Source: Rhodococcus sp. AW25M09 (GTDB lineage: Bacteria; Actinomycetota; Actinomycetes; Mycobacteriales; Mycobacteriaceae). From it: a stretch of 64,000 nt of DNA. Below, one piece after another: positions 1 through 8,721 of this stretch (the first letter of the stretch is position 1; every line of letters starts with the position of its first letter). Under the pieces are notes generated by a model, which was given only the letters and a program-made list of their open reading frames with translations, was not told where the DNA came from and made no database searches. The position numbers and the translations under genes are program-made. The stretch is from positions 34,494 through 98,493 of the forward strand of contig NZ_CAPS01000056.1 in NCBI RefSeq assembly GCF_000333955.1, given 5' to 3'.

Positions 1-780
1 GAGCTGGTCCGCTCCGCGTCTGCGGCGGGACTGTCGGTGGTGGCCCTGACCGATCACGACACCACGTCGGGATGGGACGAAGCGGCGGCAGCCGTCCCGT
101 CCGGTCTGACTCTCGTGCGCGGCATGGAACTCTCGTGCACCGGACGCGGCGAGGACGGCAAGCCGGTTCCAGTGCACCTGCTCGCGTATCTGTTCGACCC
201 CGCGGACGAGGCCTTCGCGCAGGAGCGGGTCCGCCTGCGCAGAGAACGGGTGACTCGGCTGCGTGCCATTGCCGAGAACATGGCGGCCGACGGTCTGCCG
301 ATCGATCCCGATGCAGTGCTGGCCTCGGCCGGAGACGCGGCCGGACGACCACACCTGGGCCGCGCCCTGATCGACGCCGGATACGTGCCGGACATGAATG
401 CCGCGTTCGCCGGTCCGCTTGCGACCAGCGGCAAATACTATGTGGAGAAGGCCGATACGCCGCTCGAGCTTGCGGTGGAGATGATCGCGGCAGCCGGCGG
501 GGTCAGCGTGCTCGCACACGCCAGGGCCCGTGCTCGCGGCCGCATCCTCGACCTGGACCACATTCGCGAACTCGCCGCGCTCGGGCTCGGCGGGGTCGAA
601 GTGCACCACATGGATCACTCGCCTCGAGACACCGCGGTGATGGCCGATCTCGCCGCCGAACTGGACCTGATAGTCACCGGGTCCTCGGATTACCACGGCA
701 CCAACAAGACGGTGAAGCTGGGCGAGTACACCACCGCCCCGGAGCAATACGACCGGATAGTGGCGGCGGCCCGCCCATGA
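1..780 (+). CDS. PHP-domain metal-dependent phosphoesterase (5' end outside window)
   Basis: The frame is already open at base 1, and the codons before the first possible GTG (37) read as typical PHP sequence, so the N-terminus lies outside the window. About 259 residues are visible against roughly 280-290 for the family. Metal-ligand motifs are TDHDTT near the start, then GMELS, LAHAR, EVHH and SSDYHG near the C-terminus. PHP proteins of this type hydrolyse phosphomonoesters, 3',5'-nucleotide bisphosphates or RNA 5' ends; the substrate here cannot be read from sequence. The stop overlaps the MarC start (ATGA), so the genes are probably translationally coupled. Confidence 0.85.
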   Translation, partial: ELVRSASAAGLSVVALTDHDTTSGWDEAAAAVPSGLTLVRGMELSCTGRGEDGKPVPVHLLAYLFDPADEAFAQERVRLRRERVTRLRAIAENMAADGLPIDPDAVLASAGDAAGRPHLGRALIDAGYVPDMNAAFAGPLATSGKYYVEKADTPLELAVEMIAAAGGVSVLAHARARARGRILDLDHIRELAALGLGGVEVHHMDHSPRDTAVMADLAAELDLIVTGSSDYHGTNKTVKLGEYTTAPEQYDRIVAAARP

Positions 781-1391
781 CATTCGACGTGACGCTCTAC
801 CTGACGGTGTTGATCACCCTGTTCGTGATCATGGACCCACCGGGCGCGATACCGGTGTTCCTGTCCCTGGTCGGCCGCAAGAGCAAGGAAGCCCGCAACA
901 AGGCTGCCTGGCAGGCCCCCGCGGTCTCGCTGACCGTCATCTCGGTGTTCGCGATCGGCGGCCAAGCGATCCTGAGCTACTTGCACATCGGCATTCCGGC
1001 GCTTCAGGGTGCGGGCGGGCTGCTGCTGCTGCTCATCGCACTGTCGTTGCTCACCGGAAAGGGCGCGGGCGGCGACGCCGCTGCGGAGGATGTCAACGTG
1101 GCGCTCGTGCCGCTCGGAACCCCGCTGATGGCAGGTCCCGGTGCCATTGCGGCGGTGATCGTCTACGTCAGTCAGGCCGACGGCGACGCCGGCTCGCTGC
1201 TGGCGATTGCGTTGGGCATCATCACCATTCACGTTCTGTTCTTCCTGGTGCTGCGCTTCTCGACGGTGTTGATCAGGCTTCTCGGCGAAGGTGGTATTTC
1301 GCTGCTGGCGCGTATCGCAGGTCTGTTGCTGGCCGCCATCGCCGTGCAGTTGATTGCGGACTCGGTCCGCGGATTCGTGGCCGGAGGATGA
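777..1391 (+). CDS. MarC-family integral membrane protein (UPF0056)
   Basis: A 204-residue, very hydrophobic protein with about six membrane segments. The MDPPGAIPVFLSL stretch in the first segment and the central PLGTPLMAGPGAI motif are hallmarks of the MarC/UPF0056 family. Despite the name, the family has no firmly established transport or resistance role. The start is the ATG at 777, overlapping the PHP gene stop. Its own stop overlaps the ATG at 1388 of the next gene in the same ATGA arrangement, giving a three-gene coupled unit. Confidence 0.88.
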   Translation: MTFDVTLYLTVLITLFVIMDPPGAIPVFLSLVGRKSKEARNKAAWQAPAVSLTVISVFAIGGQAILSYLHIGIPALQGAGGLLLLLIALSLLTGKGAGGDAAAEDVNVALVPLGTPLMAGPGAIAAVIVYVSQADGDAGSLLAIALGIITIHVLFFLVLRFSTVLIRLLGEGGISLLARIAGLLLAAIAVQLIADSVRGFVAGG

Positions 1392-1687
1392 CCGGGGCAG
1401 TGTACGGCGCAGGGGCAGGGCTCCGATTCCTGCGCGGATTCAGCGGTATCGTCACCGCGGGATTGGTGGTGCTCGCGATCGGGGTTGCCGTCACCCAATA
1501 CCTCGGCCACTCCCGTGGCTTTCCCGGTCCCGGTGTTCTCTCCGTCGCCGCCCACATCGCCGCCGCCGTCGTCGCCGTGGTCGCACAGCGGTTTGCCGAC
1601 CACCGGCGCGGGTTCTCTGCGGTCCTCGGGGCGATCGCGGTCTTCGGCGTCGCGGCCCTCGTCCTGTGGACCCAGTGGTGGCAATAG
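1388..1687 (+). CDS. small multi-pass membrane protein, unknown function
   Basis: 99 residues with three hydrophobic stretches (about residues 17-37, 50-67 and 78-95) and short basic or polar links, ending in WTQWWQ. It is read from an ATG that overlaps the marC stop, and coupling supports it as a real gene. I do not recognise a named family. It is probably a small actinobacterial inner-membrane protein co-expressed with MarC. Confidence 0.7.
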   Translation: MTGAVYGAGAGLRFLRGFSGIVTAGLVVLAIGVAVTQYLGHSRGFPGPGVLSVAAHIAAAVVAVVAQRFADHRRGFSAVLGAIAVFGVAALVLWTQWWQ

Positions 1688-1962
1688 AACACTCGATGGT
1701 GGCTGACAGAGCAGAGGGGCCACGACCGGTTCGTTCCTGACTCTGTGGTCAGGTCGAGTGGCGATATGGCACACTGGGTCACCGACAGGGCTACAGCCCA
1801 TCGCCGATTGTGCAGGCACACCCGCCTCACGCGCGAGACACGCTCTCGGCAGTTTGCAGCCAGCACTGGCTCACTCCGGTAGCCCTCATTTCCCAGAACC
1901 ACTCACTTCGTTGACATGCCTCGCCTTGCTGGTCGAGGTCGAGCGTGCGAGGAGCTTTCACC

Positions 1963-3168
1963 GTGACGGCAGTCGAAGACACCACAGCACAAGACACAGC
2001 ACCGGACGGCCCGGCAGCTATCACCGACGAGGAGATCTTCGCCGGACATCTCGGCGGCAAGCTGTCGGTCGAACTGGCGGCACCGCTCGAGACCCAGCGG
2101 GATCTGTCCATCGCGTACACCCCCGGGGTAGCCCAGGTCAGCCGCGCCATCGCTGCCGACCCGACACTCGCGAAGCGATACACCTGGACCGACCGCCTCG
2201 TCGCCGTCATCTCCGACGGTTCCGCAGTGCTCGGCCTGGGCGACATCGGCCCTCGGGCGTCGTTGCCGGTGATGGAAGGCAAGGCCGCACTGTTCAAGAA
2301 GTTCGCCGGCCTCGACTCCATCCCGATCGTGCTCGATACCAACGACGTCGACGAGATCGTCGAGACGATCGTGCGGCTGCGGCACAGTTTCGGGGCCGTC
2401 AACCTCGAAGACATCTCGGCTCCGCGCTGTTTCGAGATCGAACGACGCGTCGTCGATGCCCTCGAGTGCCCGGTGATGCACGACGATCAGCACGGCACCG
2501 CCATCGTCGTCCTCGCCGCGCTCACCGGCGCGACGCGGGTGCAGGGGCGCGCCCTGTCGGAGCTTCGCGTCGTCGTGTCCGGTGCCGGCGCGGCGGGGGT
2601 GGCCTGCGCCAACATCCTGCTCGCAGCCGGAATCTCCGATGTGGTGGTTCTCGATTCCAAGGGCATCATTTCGGCGGGGCGGGGCGATCTCGGCGACGTC
2701 AAGGCCGATCTTGCCGCTCGGACCAACCCGCGGGGGATCAGCGGGGGACCGGGCGACGCATTGGCCGGAGCCGACGTGTTCCTCGGCCTGTCCGCGGGCA
2801 AGGTCGACGAGAGCTACATTGCCTCGATGGCACCGCAGTCGATCGTGTTCGCGTTGTCCAACCCCGACCCGGAGATCCACCCGCAGGTGGCGGGAAAGTA
2901 CGCCGCCATCGTCGCGACCGGGCGAAGTGACTTCCCGAACCAGATCAACAATGTTCTCGCCTTCCCCGGTGTGTTCAAGGGCGCGCTCGACGCGGGCGCT
3001 CGACGTATCACCGAAGGCATGAAGCTCGCCGCTGCCGAGGCAATCCTCTCGGTTCTCGGCGACGAGTTGGCTGCGGACAAGATCGTCCCGAGCCCACTCG
3101 ATCCTCGTGTCGCCCCGGCCGTTGCGGACGCAGTTGCGGCAGCAGCGCGAGCCGAGGGCGTCGCGTAG
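1963..3168 (+). CDS. malic enzyme, short bacterial type
   Basis: 401 residues. It oxidatively decarboxylates malate to pyruvate with reduction of NAD(P). Visible are the catalytic-tyrosine motif YTPGVA near residue 52, the lysine region GKAALFKKF, metal ligands in LEDISAP, the HDDQHGTA motif, the dinucleotide-binding GAGAAG motif and the late SNPDPE motif. Length fits the 400-residue bacterial class rather than the longer mycobacterial Mez. I chose the GTG at 1963 because GAGGAG lies 8 bases upstream; the GTG at 1945 has no such site. NAD or NADP preference is not decided. A hairpin follows the stop. Confidence 0.92.
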   Translation: MTAVEDTTAQDTAPDGPAAITDEEIFAGHLGGKLSVELAAPLETQRDLSIAYTPGVAQVSRAIAADPTLAKRYTWTDRLVAVISDGSAVLGLGDIGPRASLPVMEGKAALFKKFAGLDSIPIVLDTNDVDEIVETIVRLRHSFGAVNLEDISAPRCFEIERRVVDALECPVMHDDQHGTAIVVLAALTGATRVQGRALSELRVVVSGAGAAGVACANILLAAGISDVVVLDSKGIISAGRGDLGDVKADLAARTNPRGISGGPGDALAGADVFLGLSAGKVDESYIASMAPQSIVFALSNPDPEIHPQVAGKYAAIVATGRSDFPNQINNVLAFPGVFKGALDAGARRITEGMKLAAAEAILSVLGDELAADKIVPSPLDPRVAPAVADAVAAAARAEGVA

Positions 3169-3181
3169 GAAAACGGAAGAA

Positions 3182-3226
3182 ACACCGGCGAACCCAGCCC
3201 TACCAGGGCCGGTAGTTCGCCGGTGT
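3182..3226. terminator. bidirectional terminator hairpin between convergent genes
   Basis: A perfect 12-base inverted repeat, ACACCGGCGAAC at 3182-3193 and its complement at 3215-3226, is followed by CTTTCGTT on the + strand and preceded by GGAAGAA, which reads as a pyrimidine tract on the - strand. It lies between the malic enzyme and the convergent ABC permease and can serve both. Confidence 0.75.
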
Positions 3227-3244
3227 CTTTCGTTGTCGGACGGG

Positions 3245-3937
3245 TCAGACCTCGGCCAGTGCTGTCGGCGTCCGACGCAGGCGACCGGTGCCCGGAACGG
3301 ACGCCCATACCGCCAGCGCGAGCAGGCCGTCGACGACGAGGGTCAGCACGGCCACCAGGATCGCACCGACCAGAACTCGCACGTAGTCGTACAGCGCGAG
3401 CCCGTCGAAGATGTATCTGCCGAGCCCGCCGAGGTTGACGTAGGCCGCGATGGTCGCAGTGGCGATGATCTGCAGGGTGGTGTTGCGCAGGCCACCGAGA
3501 ATGAGCGGCAGCGCGTTGGGAATCTCGACTCGCAGCAGTACCTGGGTCTCGGTCATGCCCATGGATCGGGCGGCGTCGACCACGTTCGCATCGACGTTGG
3601 CGATGCCGGAGTACGTGCCGGCCAGCAGCGGTGGAATGCCCAGCAGTATCAGCGCGATGATCGGCGGCACCAGCCCCAATCCGATCACCAGAACCAGGAA
3701 CACGAGAATGCCGAGAGTGGGCAGCGAACGGAGCGCGTTGACGAGCCCGACCACCACGGCTTCGCCGCGGCGCAGGTGACCGATGAGCAGGCCGACCGGT
3801 ATCGCGATGACGGCAGAGAGCAGCACCGCGAGCAGGGAGTAATACATGTGCTCGACCAGTCGCGCGCCGATGCCCGTCGGTCCGGCCCAATTGGCACCGT
3901 CGACTATGTACGAGAACGCCTCGGAGAACAGGTTCAT
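3245..3937 (-). CDS. osmoprotectant/quaternary-amine ABC transporter permease (second subunit)
   Basis: 230 residues, about five to six membrane segments, with the BPD permease EAA-like loop (DAARSMGMTETQVLLRVEIPNALPL is the region; key residues A-M-G and P-A-L-P). It belongs to the OpuB/ProW-ProZ type that imports glycine betaine, choline or carnitine. The start is the ATG at 3937, overlapping the stop of the preceding permease (ATGA) with AGAAGG upstream. It is the last gene of a binding protein, ATPase, permease, permease operon. Confidence 0.88.
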   Translation of the reverse strand: MNLFSEAFSYIVDGANWAGPTGIGARLVEHMYYSLLAVLLSAVIAIPVGLLIGHLRRGEAVVVGLVNALRSLPTLGILVFLVLVIGLGLVPPIIALILLGIPPLLAGTYSGIANVDANVVDAARSMGMTETQVLLRVEIPNALPLILGGLRNTTLQIIATATIAAYVNLGGLGRYIFDGLALYDYVRVLVGAILVAVLTLVVDGLLALAVWASVPGTGRLRRTPTALAEV

Positions 3938-4599
3938 GTGCGCGCCTTCTTCTTCGGCGAACTCGAGTTCGGGCGGGTCCACGGGGTGAGTCGACGACCC
4001 AGCAGATACAGCGCCGCGTCGAATATCAACGCCAGGAACACGATCGAGATGATGCCTGCGAAGATCTGATCGGGATAGTCGCGCTGGTAGCCCTGCGTGA
4101 ACAGCTGCCCGAGGCCACCGATTCCGATCACCGAACCCACCGAGACCAACGAGATGTTGGTGACCGTCACGACGCGAATGTTGGCTATCAGCACCGGAAG
4201 CGCCAAGGGCAGCTCGACCGCCACCGCTCGCCGCAGCGTCGAGAAGCCCATCGCCTCAGCGGAATCGACGACAGCGAACGGCACCGAATCGAGCGCTTCG
4301 GGAACCGCGCGAACGAGTAGCGCGGTGGAGTACACCGTCAGGGCGATCACCACGTTGAGCGGATCGAGCACCGGCAGACCGAGCACCGCGGGGATGGTGA
4401 CGAACAGTGCCAGTGACGGCAGGGTGAACGCGATGCTGGCCACCGTCAACGTGATTCGGCGGACCCACTTCGTGTTTCGGACGAGAGTGCCGACCGGAAT
4501 CGCGATGACCAGTCCGATGAGCAGCGGGACGAGTGAGAGATACAGGTGTGTTTTCGTGTAGCCGAGAACGACATCGAAGTTGTCGATCAGCCAGCTCAC
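3934..4599 (-). CDS. osmoprotectant/quaternary-amine ABC transporter permease (first subunit)
   Basis: 221 residues, starting with SWLIDNFDVVLGYTKTHL. There are about five membrane segments and the conserved AEAMGFSTLRRAVAVELPLALP-type coupling loop (residues G-F near 130), followed by GIGGLG. It pairs with the next permease to form the channel. The start is the GTG at 4599, overlapping the ATPase stop (GTGA); a much longer reading upstream is arginine-rich and overlaps the ATPase gene, so I discard it. Confidence 0.87.
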   Translation of the reverse strand: MSWLIDNFDVVLGYTKTHLYLSLVPLLIGLVIAIPVGTLVRNTKWVRRITLTVASIAFTLPSLALFVTIPAVLGLPVLDPLNVVIALTVYSTALLVRAVPEALDSVPFAVVDSAEAMGFSTLRRAVAVELPLALPVLIANIRVVTVTNISLVSVGSVIGIGGLGQLFTQGYQRDYPDQIFAGIISIVFLALIFDAALYLLGRRLTPWTRPNSSSPKKKART

Positions 4600-5747
4600 T
4601 GCTCGTCGCCTCGTGCCGCCTCGAAATGGTGCCGATTGCGCTCCTCGTCTTCCGACTTGCGTTGAGCAGCAAGGGTTTCGAGGATCTCGGCACCGTCGAC
4701 ACTGCCCACGGCTGCGCCGGACGCGTCCACCGCGACGCCTATTCCCGACGGTGACGAGATCGCCGAGTCGAGTGCCTGCCGCAGATCGCCGCCCTCGAGG
4801 AACAGGGATCCGCCCGCCGCAGAGCTCTCGTCGACGCTCCGGCCGTCGCGCACCTTCTCGACGCCGGTCGCATCGATCCAGCCCAGTGGATGCCGCTGCG
4901 AGTCGACGACGAGAACCCACTGCCCCTGGTTCAGCCGGAGCCCGTGGATCTCGTCCTCGGTGGCCGTCTCGATCTTATGCATCGTCACCGACTGCGCCGA
5001 CCGGAACGACAGGCCTCGATAGCCACGATCGCGGCCGACGAAGGACGCCACGAAGGGCGTCGCCGGAGCGGCCAGAATCGTCTCGGGCTTGTCGTATTGC
5101 TGCAGTCGTCCGTGCGGCCCGAAGACCGCGATGTGGTCGCCGAGCCGTACTGCTTCGTCGATGTCATGGGTGACGAACACGATCGTCTTCTTCAGCTCCG
5201 CCTGCAGCCGCAGCATTTCGGTCTGCAGATCCTCGCGCACCACCGGGTCGACTGCGCTGAAAGGCTCGTCCATCAGCAGGATCGGCGGGTCGGCGGCGAG
5301 GGCGCGGGCCACCCCGACCCGCTGTTGCTGCCCGCCGGAGAGCTGCGCTGGATAGCGCGAGGCGAAGGCCGGGTCGAGGCCGACGCGTTCGAGCACGTCG
5401 AGTGCGGCCTTGCGCGCCGCGCGGCGCGACTCGCCGTTGAGCACCGGCACCGTCGCGACGTTGTCGACGACCGTCCGATGCGGCAACAGCCCGGCGCTCT
5501 GGATGACGTAGCCGATTCCGCGCCGCAACTTCACCGCATCGGTGTCCGCGATGTTGCGACCGTCCACCGTGATCAGGCCCGAGGTGGGAGTGATCATGCG
5601 GTTGATCATGCGCATCGACGTGGTCTTGCCGCAGCCGGACGGCCCCACGAACACGGTGAACGAGTGCGGCTCGATCACCAGGTCCAAGGAGTCGACTGCC
5701 GTGGTGCCATCCGGATATGTCTTGTTGACGTGCTCGAAGGTGATCAT
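4596..5747 (-). CDS. osmoprotectant-type ABC transporter ATPase with C-terminal CBS-like region
   Basis: 383 residues. Walker A GPSGCGKTT is near residue 35, signature LSGGQQQR near 130, Walker B ILLMDEPFSAVDP, and H-loop FVTHDIDEA. After about residue 240 there is a tail resembling a degenerate CBS pair (WVLVVDSQRHPLGWI, then GIGVAVDASGAAVGSV), as in OpuA-type ATPases where CBS domains sense ionic strength. The ATG at 5747 overlaps the binding-protein stop (TGATG), so I prefer it over an upstream start 13 codons earlier. Confidence 0.9.
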   Translation of the reverse strand: MITFEHVNKTYPDGTTAVDSLDLVIEPHSFTVFVGPSGCGKTTSMRMINRMITPTSGLITVDGRNIADTDAVKLRRGIGYVIQSAGLLPHRTVVDNVATVPVLNGESRRAARKAALDVLERVGLDPAFASRYPAQLSGGQQQRVGVARALAADPPILLMDEPFSAVDPVVREDLQTEMLRLQAELKKTIVFVTHDIDEAVRLGDHIAVFGPHGRLQQYDKPETILAAPATPFVASFVGRDRGYRGLSFRSAQSVTMHKIETATEDEIHGLRLNQGQWVLVVDSQRHPLGWIDATGVEKVRDGRSVDESSAAGGSLFLEGGDLRQALDSAISSPSGIGVAVDASGAAVGSVDGAEILETLAAQRKSEDEERNRHHFEAARGDEQ

Positions 5748-6721
5748 CAGCTGACCGGCTGGTCCAGGCCCTTGTCCTTGACCCACGCTGCCGCTGCCGC
5801 CGCCGGTTCTGCCTTCTCGTCACCGGACACCGAGGTGTTCAGCGCGATCAGCTCTTCGGTGGTGATCTGCGCCGACACGGCGTCGAGAACCTGGGTGAGC
5901 TTGTCCGACTGCTTGTCCGTGCGCAGCACCGGGATGATGTTCTGGGCGGCGAAGTTGTTTTCCGGGTCCTCCAGAACGACGAGGTCGTTCTGCGCGATCG
6001 CGGGCGAGGTCGTGAAGATGTCCGCGGCCGTGACCTGACCGGAGACGAGGGCCTCGACCGTGGCCGGTCCGCCGCCGTCCGAGATCGGAATGTAGTTGCC
6101 GGCCGAGATATCCAGGCCGTACTTGTCTCGCAGTCCCGGCAGGCCGCCGACGCGTTCCTGGAATTCCGGAGTACCGGCGAAGGTCACCTCGGACGAGAAC
6201 GGTGCGAGATCGCCGATGGTGGTGAGGTTGCGTTCGGTCGCCGTGGCGCGAGTGACCACGACGGCATCCTTGTCCTCGCCGGGAGCCTGGGCCGTCACGG
6301 TCAGATCGTCGCCCAGGGCGGCGGGCAGCGCGGCGAGGACGTCCTCCGAGGACGTGGCGGTCGAGGATTCGTCCAAGTACTGCAGCAGGTTGCCGGTGTA
6401 GTCGGGGATCATGTCGATCGATCCGTCCCGCACGGCGGGGATGTAGGCCTCGCGGCTGCCGATGTTGAGCTTGGTGCTCACCTCGAAGCCGTTGGCGCGC
6501 AGTGCCTCGGCATAGATGTTGGCCACGGTCTCGGACTCGGGGAAGTTGGCCGAGCCGATGATGATGGAGTTGGTGTCACCGTTGCTCTGGCCGCCACCGC
6601 TGGAGAGTGGATCCGAATTTCCGCCGCAGGCGGTCAGAGCGGTGACCGAGAGAGCGAGCGCGGCAACGGCTGCCACGGCCCTCGGAGCGGAGAACGCACG
6701 CGTGATTCGGGAGGTGGTCAT
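5747..6721 (-). CDS. osmoprotectant ABC transporter substrate-binding lipoprotein (ProX/OpuC type)
   Basis: 324 residues. An N-terminal signal ends in the lipobox LTAC with the cysteine at residue 32, so the protein should be membrane-anchored and face outwards. IIIGSANFPESETVANIY at the start of the mature domain and DMIPDYTGNLLQYL are typical of the ProX/OpuAC quaternary-amine binding family. GGAAGGA lies 5 bases before the ATG. It is the first gene of the importer operon and is transcribed away from a second, divergent binding protein. Confidence 0.92.
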   Translation of the reverse strand: MTTSRITRAFSAPRAVAAVAALALSVTALTACGGNSDPLSSGGGQSNGDTNSIIIGSANFPESETVANIYAEALRANGFEVSTKLNIGSREAYIPAVRDGSIDMIPDYTGNLLQYLDESSTATSSEDVLAALPAALGDDLTVTAQAPGEDKDAVVVTRATATERNLTTIGDLAPFSSEVTFAGTPEFQERVGGLPGLRDKYGLDISAGNYIPISDGGGPATVEALVSGQVTAADIFTTSPAIAQNDLVVLEDPENNFAAQNIIPVLRTDKQSDKLTQVLDAVSAQITTEELIALNTSVSGDEKAEPAAAAAAWVKDKGLDQPVS

Positions 6722-6821
6722 GATGTCCTTCCATCGGTTCGGGCACAGTCCTACCCATCTCCACCGGCCATCACCGCAGTACGGGGGAATCGGCAGAATC
6801 AGGACTCGGGCTGTTCGGGAT

Positions 6822-6863
6822 GGTAGTCGAAATCCGGGTACCCATAAGGTTGGTTCGACTACC
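6822..6863. promoter_or_regulatory. 10-bp inverted repeat between two divergent binding-protein genes
   Basis: GGTAGTCGAA at 6822-6831 is exactly repeated in inverse orientation as TTCGACTACC at 6854-6863, with a 22-base centre. It sits in the 6722-6928 spacer that must hold both promoters. It could be an operator or the basis of a leader hairpin; no regulator gene is adjacent. Nothing else in the spacer stands out. Confidence 0.4.
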
Positions 6864-6934
6864 GTCTCGTTCGCATCTGTGCCCCGCAGTCGAGATCGGT
6901 AAACCAGACAGGCAGTGAACAGGAGGAAATGACG

Positions 6935-7801
6935 GTGCGTTCGTCGGTTCTGGCCACGGCCGTGGTGGTGTCGATCGCCGGACTCCTCGGTGGTTGCAGC
7001 GCGGCTCCTTCATCCGAGCCCGCGGCCGTAGTCGTCGGAGCCGGCAACTCGGACGTCTCCCGGCTGCTCGCACAGATATACGCCGGTGCCGTGAGGTCGA
7101 CGGGAGCGGACGTCACCGTGGACGAGGATCTCGGTGATCGAGCCGAGTACCTCGCTGCCCTCGATCGAGGGGAGGTGACGATGGTTCCCGAGGTGACCGG
7201 GGATCTGCTGCGCACCTTCGACACCCTCGCCACGGCAACCGAGGCCGAGGACGTGTTCGTCGAACTGAACCGGTCACTGCCTGCCGGGTTGTCGGTGGGG
7301 GATTACGCGACGGCCGAGGACCGACTCGCCATCGCGGTGGCGTCGGGCACGGTGTTGGACGACGTCGTTTTCGGCGAAGACGTGACGATCGGGGTGGTCG
7401 AGGGTGAGGTGGATCCGCTGGACGTCGTACACGCTGTTCCGCGTCGGGAGCCGACGTTCACCGGGGCGAGTTTCGGAGAGTTCATGGTGTATCCGGATGC
7501 GCAGTTCGCCGTCGACGACCTGAATTCCGGTGCGGTGGGTGCTCTCGCGATCCGCACCGCGTCGTTCGGGCCACTTGCGAAAGAACTGACGACCCTGCCC
7601 GACGACGATCATGTGTTCCCGGCACAGAACGTCGTTCCGCTCTATCGCAACGGGGTGCTCGGTGAGAGTGCTCTGAGGTCGTTCTCGGTGGTGGCGGGAG
7701 AGCTGACGACAGCGGACCTCGCCGACATGATCGGCGAGGTCCGCAGCGGTGTTCCGTCAGGCGATGTCGCCGGCCGTTGGCTCGGCGAGCACAACCTCTG
7801 A
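6935..7801 (+). CDS. second ProX-like substrate-binding lipoprotein, divergent from the importer operon
   Basis: 288 residues. Signal peptide with lipobox LLGGC (cysteine near residue 21). VVVGAGNSDVSRLLAQIYAGAV and MVPEVTGDLLRTFDT parallel the GSANFPES and MIPDYTGNLL motifs of the neighbouring ProX-like protein, so it is a diverged paralogue. It has no transporter genes of its own and may use the adjacent one with a different ligand. GGAGG at 6922-6926 is only 2 bases from the ATG at 6929 but 8 from the GTG at 6935, which I therefore prefer. Its last 45 bases overlap the end of the convergent esterase gene. Confidence 0.82.
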   Translation: MRSSVLATAVVVSIAGLLGGCSAAPSSEPAAVVVGAGNSDVSRLLAQIYAGAVRSTGADVTVDEDLGDRAEYLAALDRGEVTMVPEVTGDLLRTFDTLATATEAEDVFVELNRSLPAGLSVGDYATAEDRLAIAVASGTVLDDVVFGEDVTIGVVEGEVDPLDVVHAVPRREPTFTGASFGEFMVYPDAQFAVDDLNSGAVGALAIRTASFGPLAKELTTLPDDDHVFPAQNVVPLYRNGVLGESALRSFSVVAGELTTADLADMIGEVRSGVPSGDVAGRWLGEHNL

Positions 7802-8710
7802 TGCGCTCGTCGTCGAGGCCCTGACCTTCCGGCCCAGATAGGCGCCCATGTGCTGAACAGCCTGGGCCGCTTCGCGCATGATCGACGCCTGCAGATGCGC
7901 GACGTGCCAGAGTTTCTTGTATTCGACGTGTTCGAGCTCGACGCCGGACAGGCGAAGCTTGTCCGCGAACGCGGTGATCTGTGCGAACAACACTTCGTCG
8001 GTGCCGACGTGCATGACGATCGGCGGCAGCCCGTCCAGGTTTCCCAGGAGTGGGGCGAAGCCCTGATCGAGCGGATCACCCGCGCCCAGGTAGGCATCGG
8101 CCGAGCTGTACGACCACCCGGTGTTGACCACGAGATCCCGGTCCTTGACTGCGTCGCGCGCACCGGGATCGACCCACGGCGAGATCAGTCCGAGGGCAGC
8201 CGGGCTGGTTCCGTCGTCCACCAGGCGACGCGCGGTGGCCACCGACAGTCCGCCGCCGGCCGAGTCGCCGGCGATGGCGATGCGGTCCGCGGTGAATCCG
8301 TGGGATCGAACCAGCTCACGGAACGCCGCCACTGCGTCGTCCAGACCTGCCGGATACGGATTCTCCGGTGCCAATCGGTAGTCGAGCACGTAGACGGCAC
8401 TGGCCGATTCCCTGGCCAGGTGTGCAGCAAGTGAGCGGTGTGTGTTGATCGATCCGATCGTGTACGCGCCGCCGTGCAGGTACAGAATCGCGGTGTCGCG
8501 TTCGGTCGCGCCGACAGTGACGCGCTCGGCCTTTCGTCCGGCGAGGGTCAGCTTCTGCGCGACGGTTCCGTGGGGAAGCGTCTGCAGCGGAGCCCCGGCT
8601 TCGAGGATTCGCCGCTGAGTCCGGAACGAGAACCGCGGATTGAGCGCGACGCGGTAGAACGGCTTCAGCGCAGCCGCGACGATCGGCAGGGGGACGTAGA
8701 AGGACTTCAT
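7757..8710 (-). CDS. alpha/beta-hydrolase, hormone-sensitive-lipase-type esterase
   Basis: 317 residues of family IV (HSL-like). The oxyanion motif is YLHGGAY (near residue 79), the nucleophile serine is in GDSAGGG (near 149), the acid lies in the GTDEVL region and the histidine in KKLWHVAH. Such enzymes hydrolyse short to medium acyl esters. It is the third gene of the monooxygenase operon, 11 bases after the SDR gene, which fits hydrolysis of esters made by the Baeyer-Villiger enzyme. The C-terminal 15 residues beyond the fold are encoded opposite the end of the neighbouring lipoprotein gene. Confidence 0.9.
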   Translation of the reverse strand: MKSFYVPLPIVAAALKPFYRVALNPRFSFRTQRRILEAGAPLQTLPHGTVAQKLTLAGRKAERVTVGATERDTAILYLHGGAYTIGSINTHRSLAAHLARESASAVYVLDYRLAPENPYPAGLDDAVAAFRELVRSHGFTADRIAIAGDSAGGGLSVATARRLVDDGTSPAALGLISPWVDPGARDAVKDRDLVVNTGWSYSSADAYLGAGDPLDQGFAPLLGNLDGLPPIVMHVGTDEVLFAQITAFADKLRLSGVELEHVEYKKLWHVAHLQASIMREAAQAVQHMGAYLGRKVRASTTSASEVVLAEPTAGDIA

Positions 8711-8721
8711 CGTGCGCCCGC

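Noticed and set aside
1688..1962. Spacer before malic enzyme as holding an RNA gene
   Set aside because: 275 bases with no cloverleaf, no strong hairpin and no known RNA motif. It probably contains only the promoter and leader.
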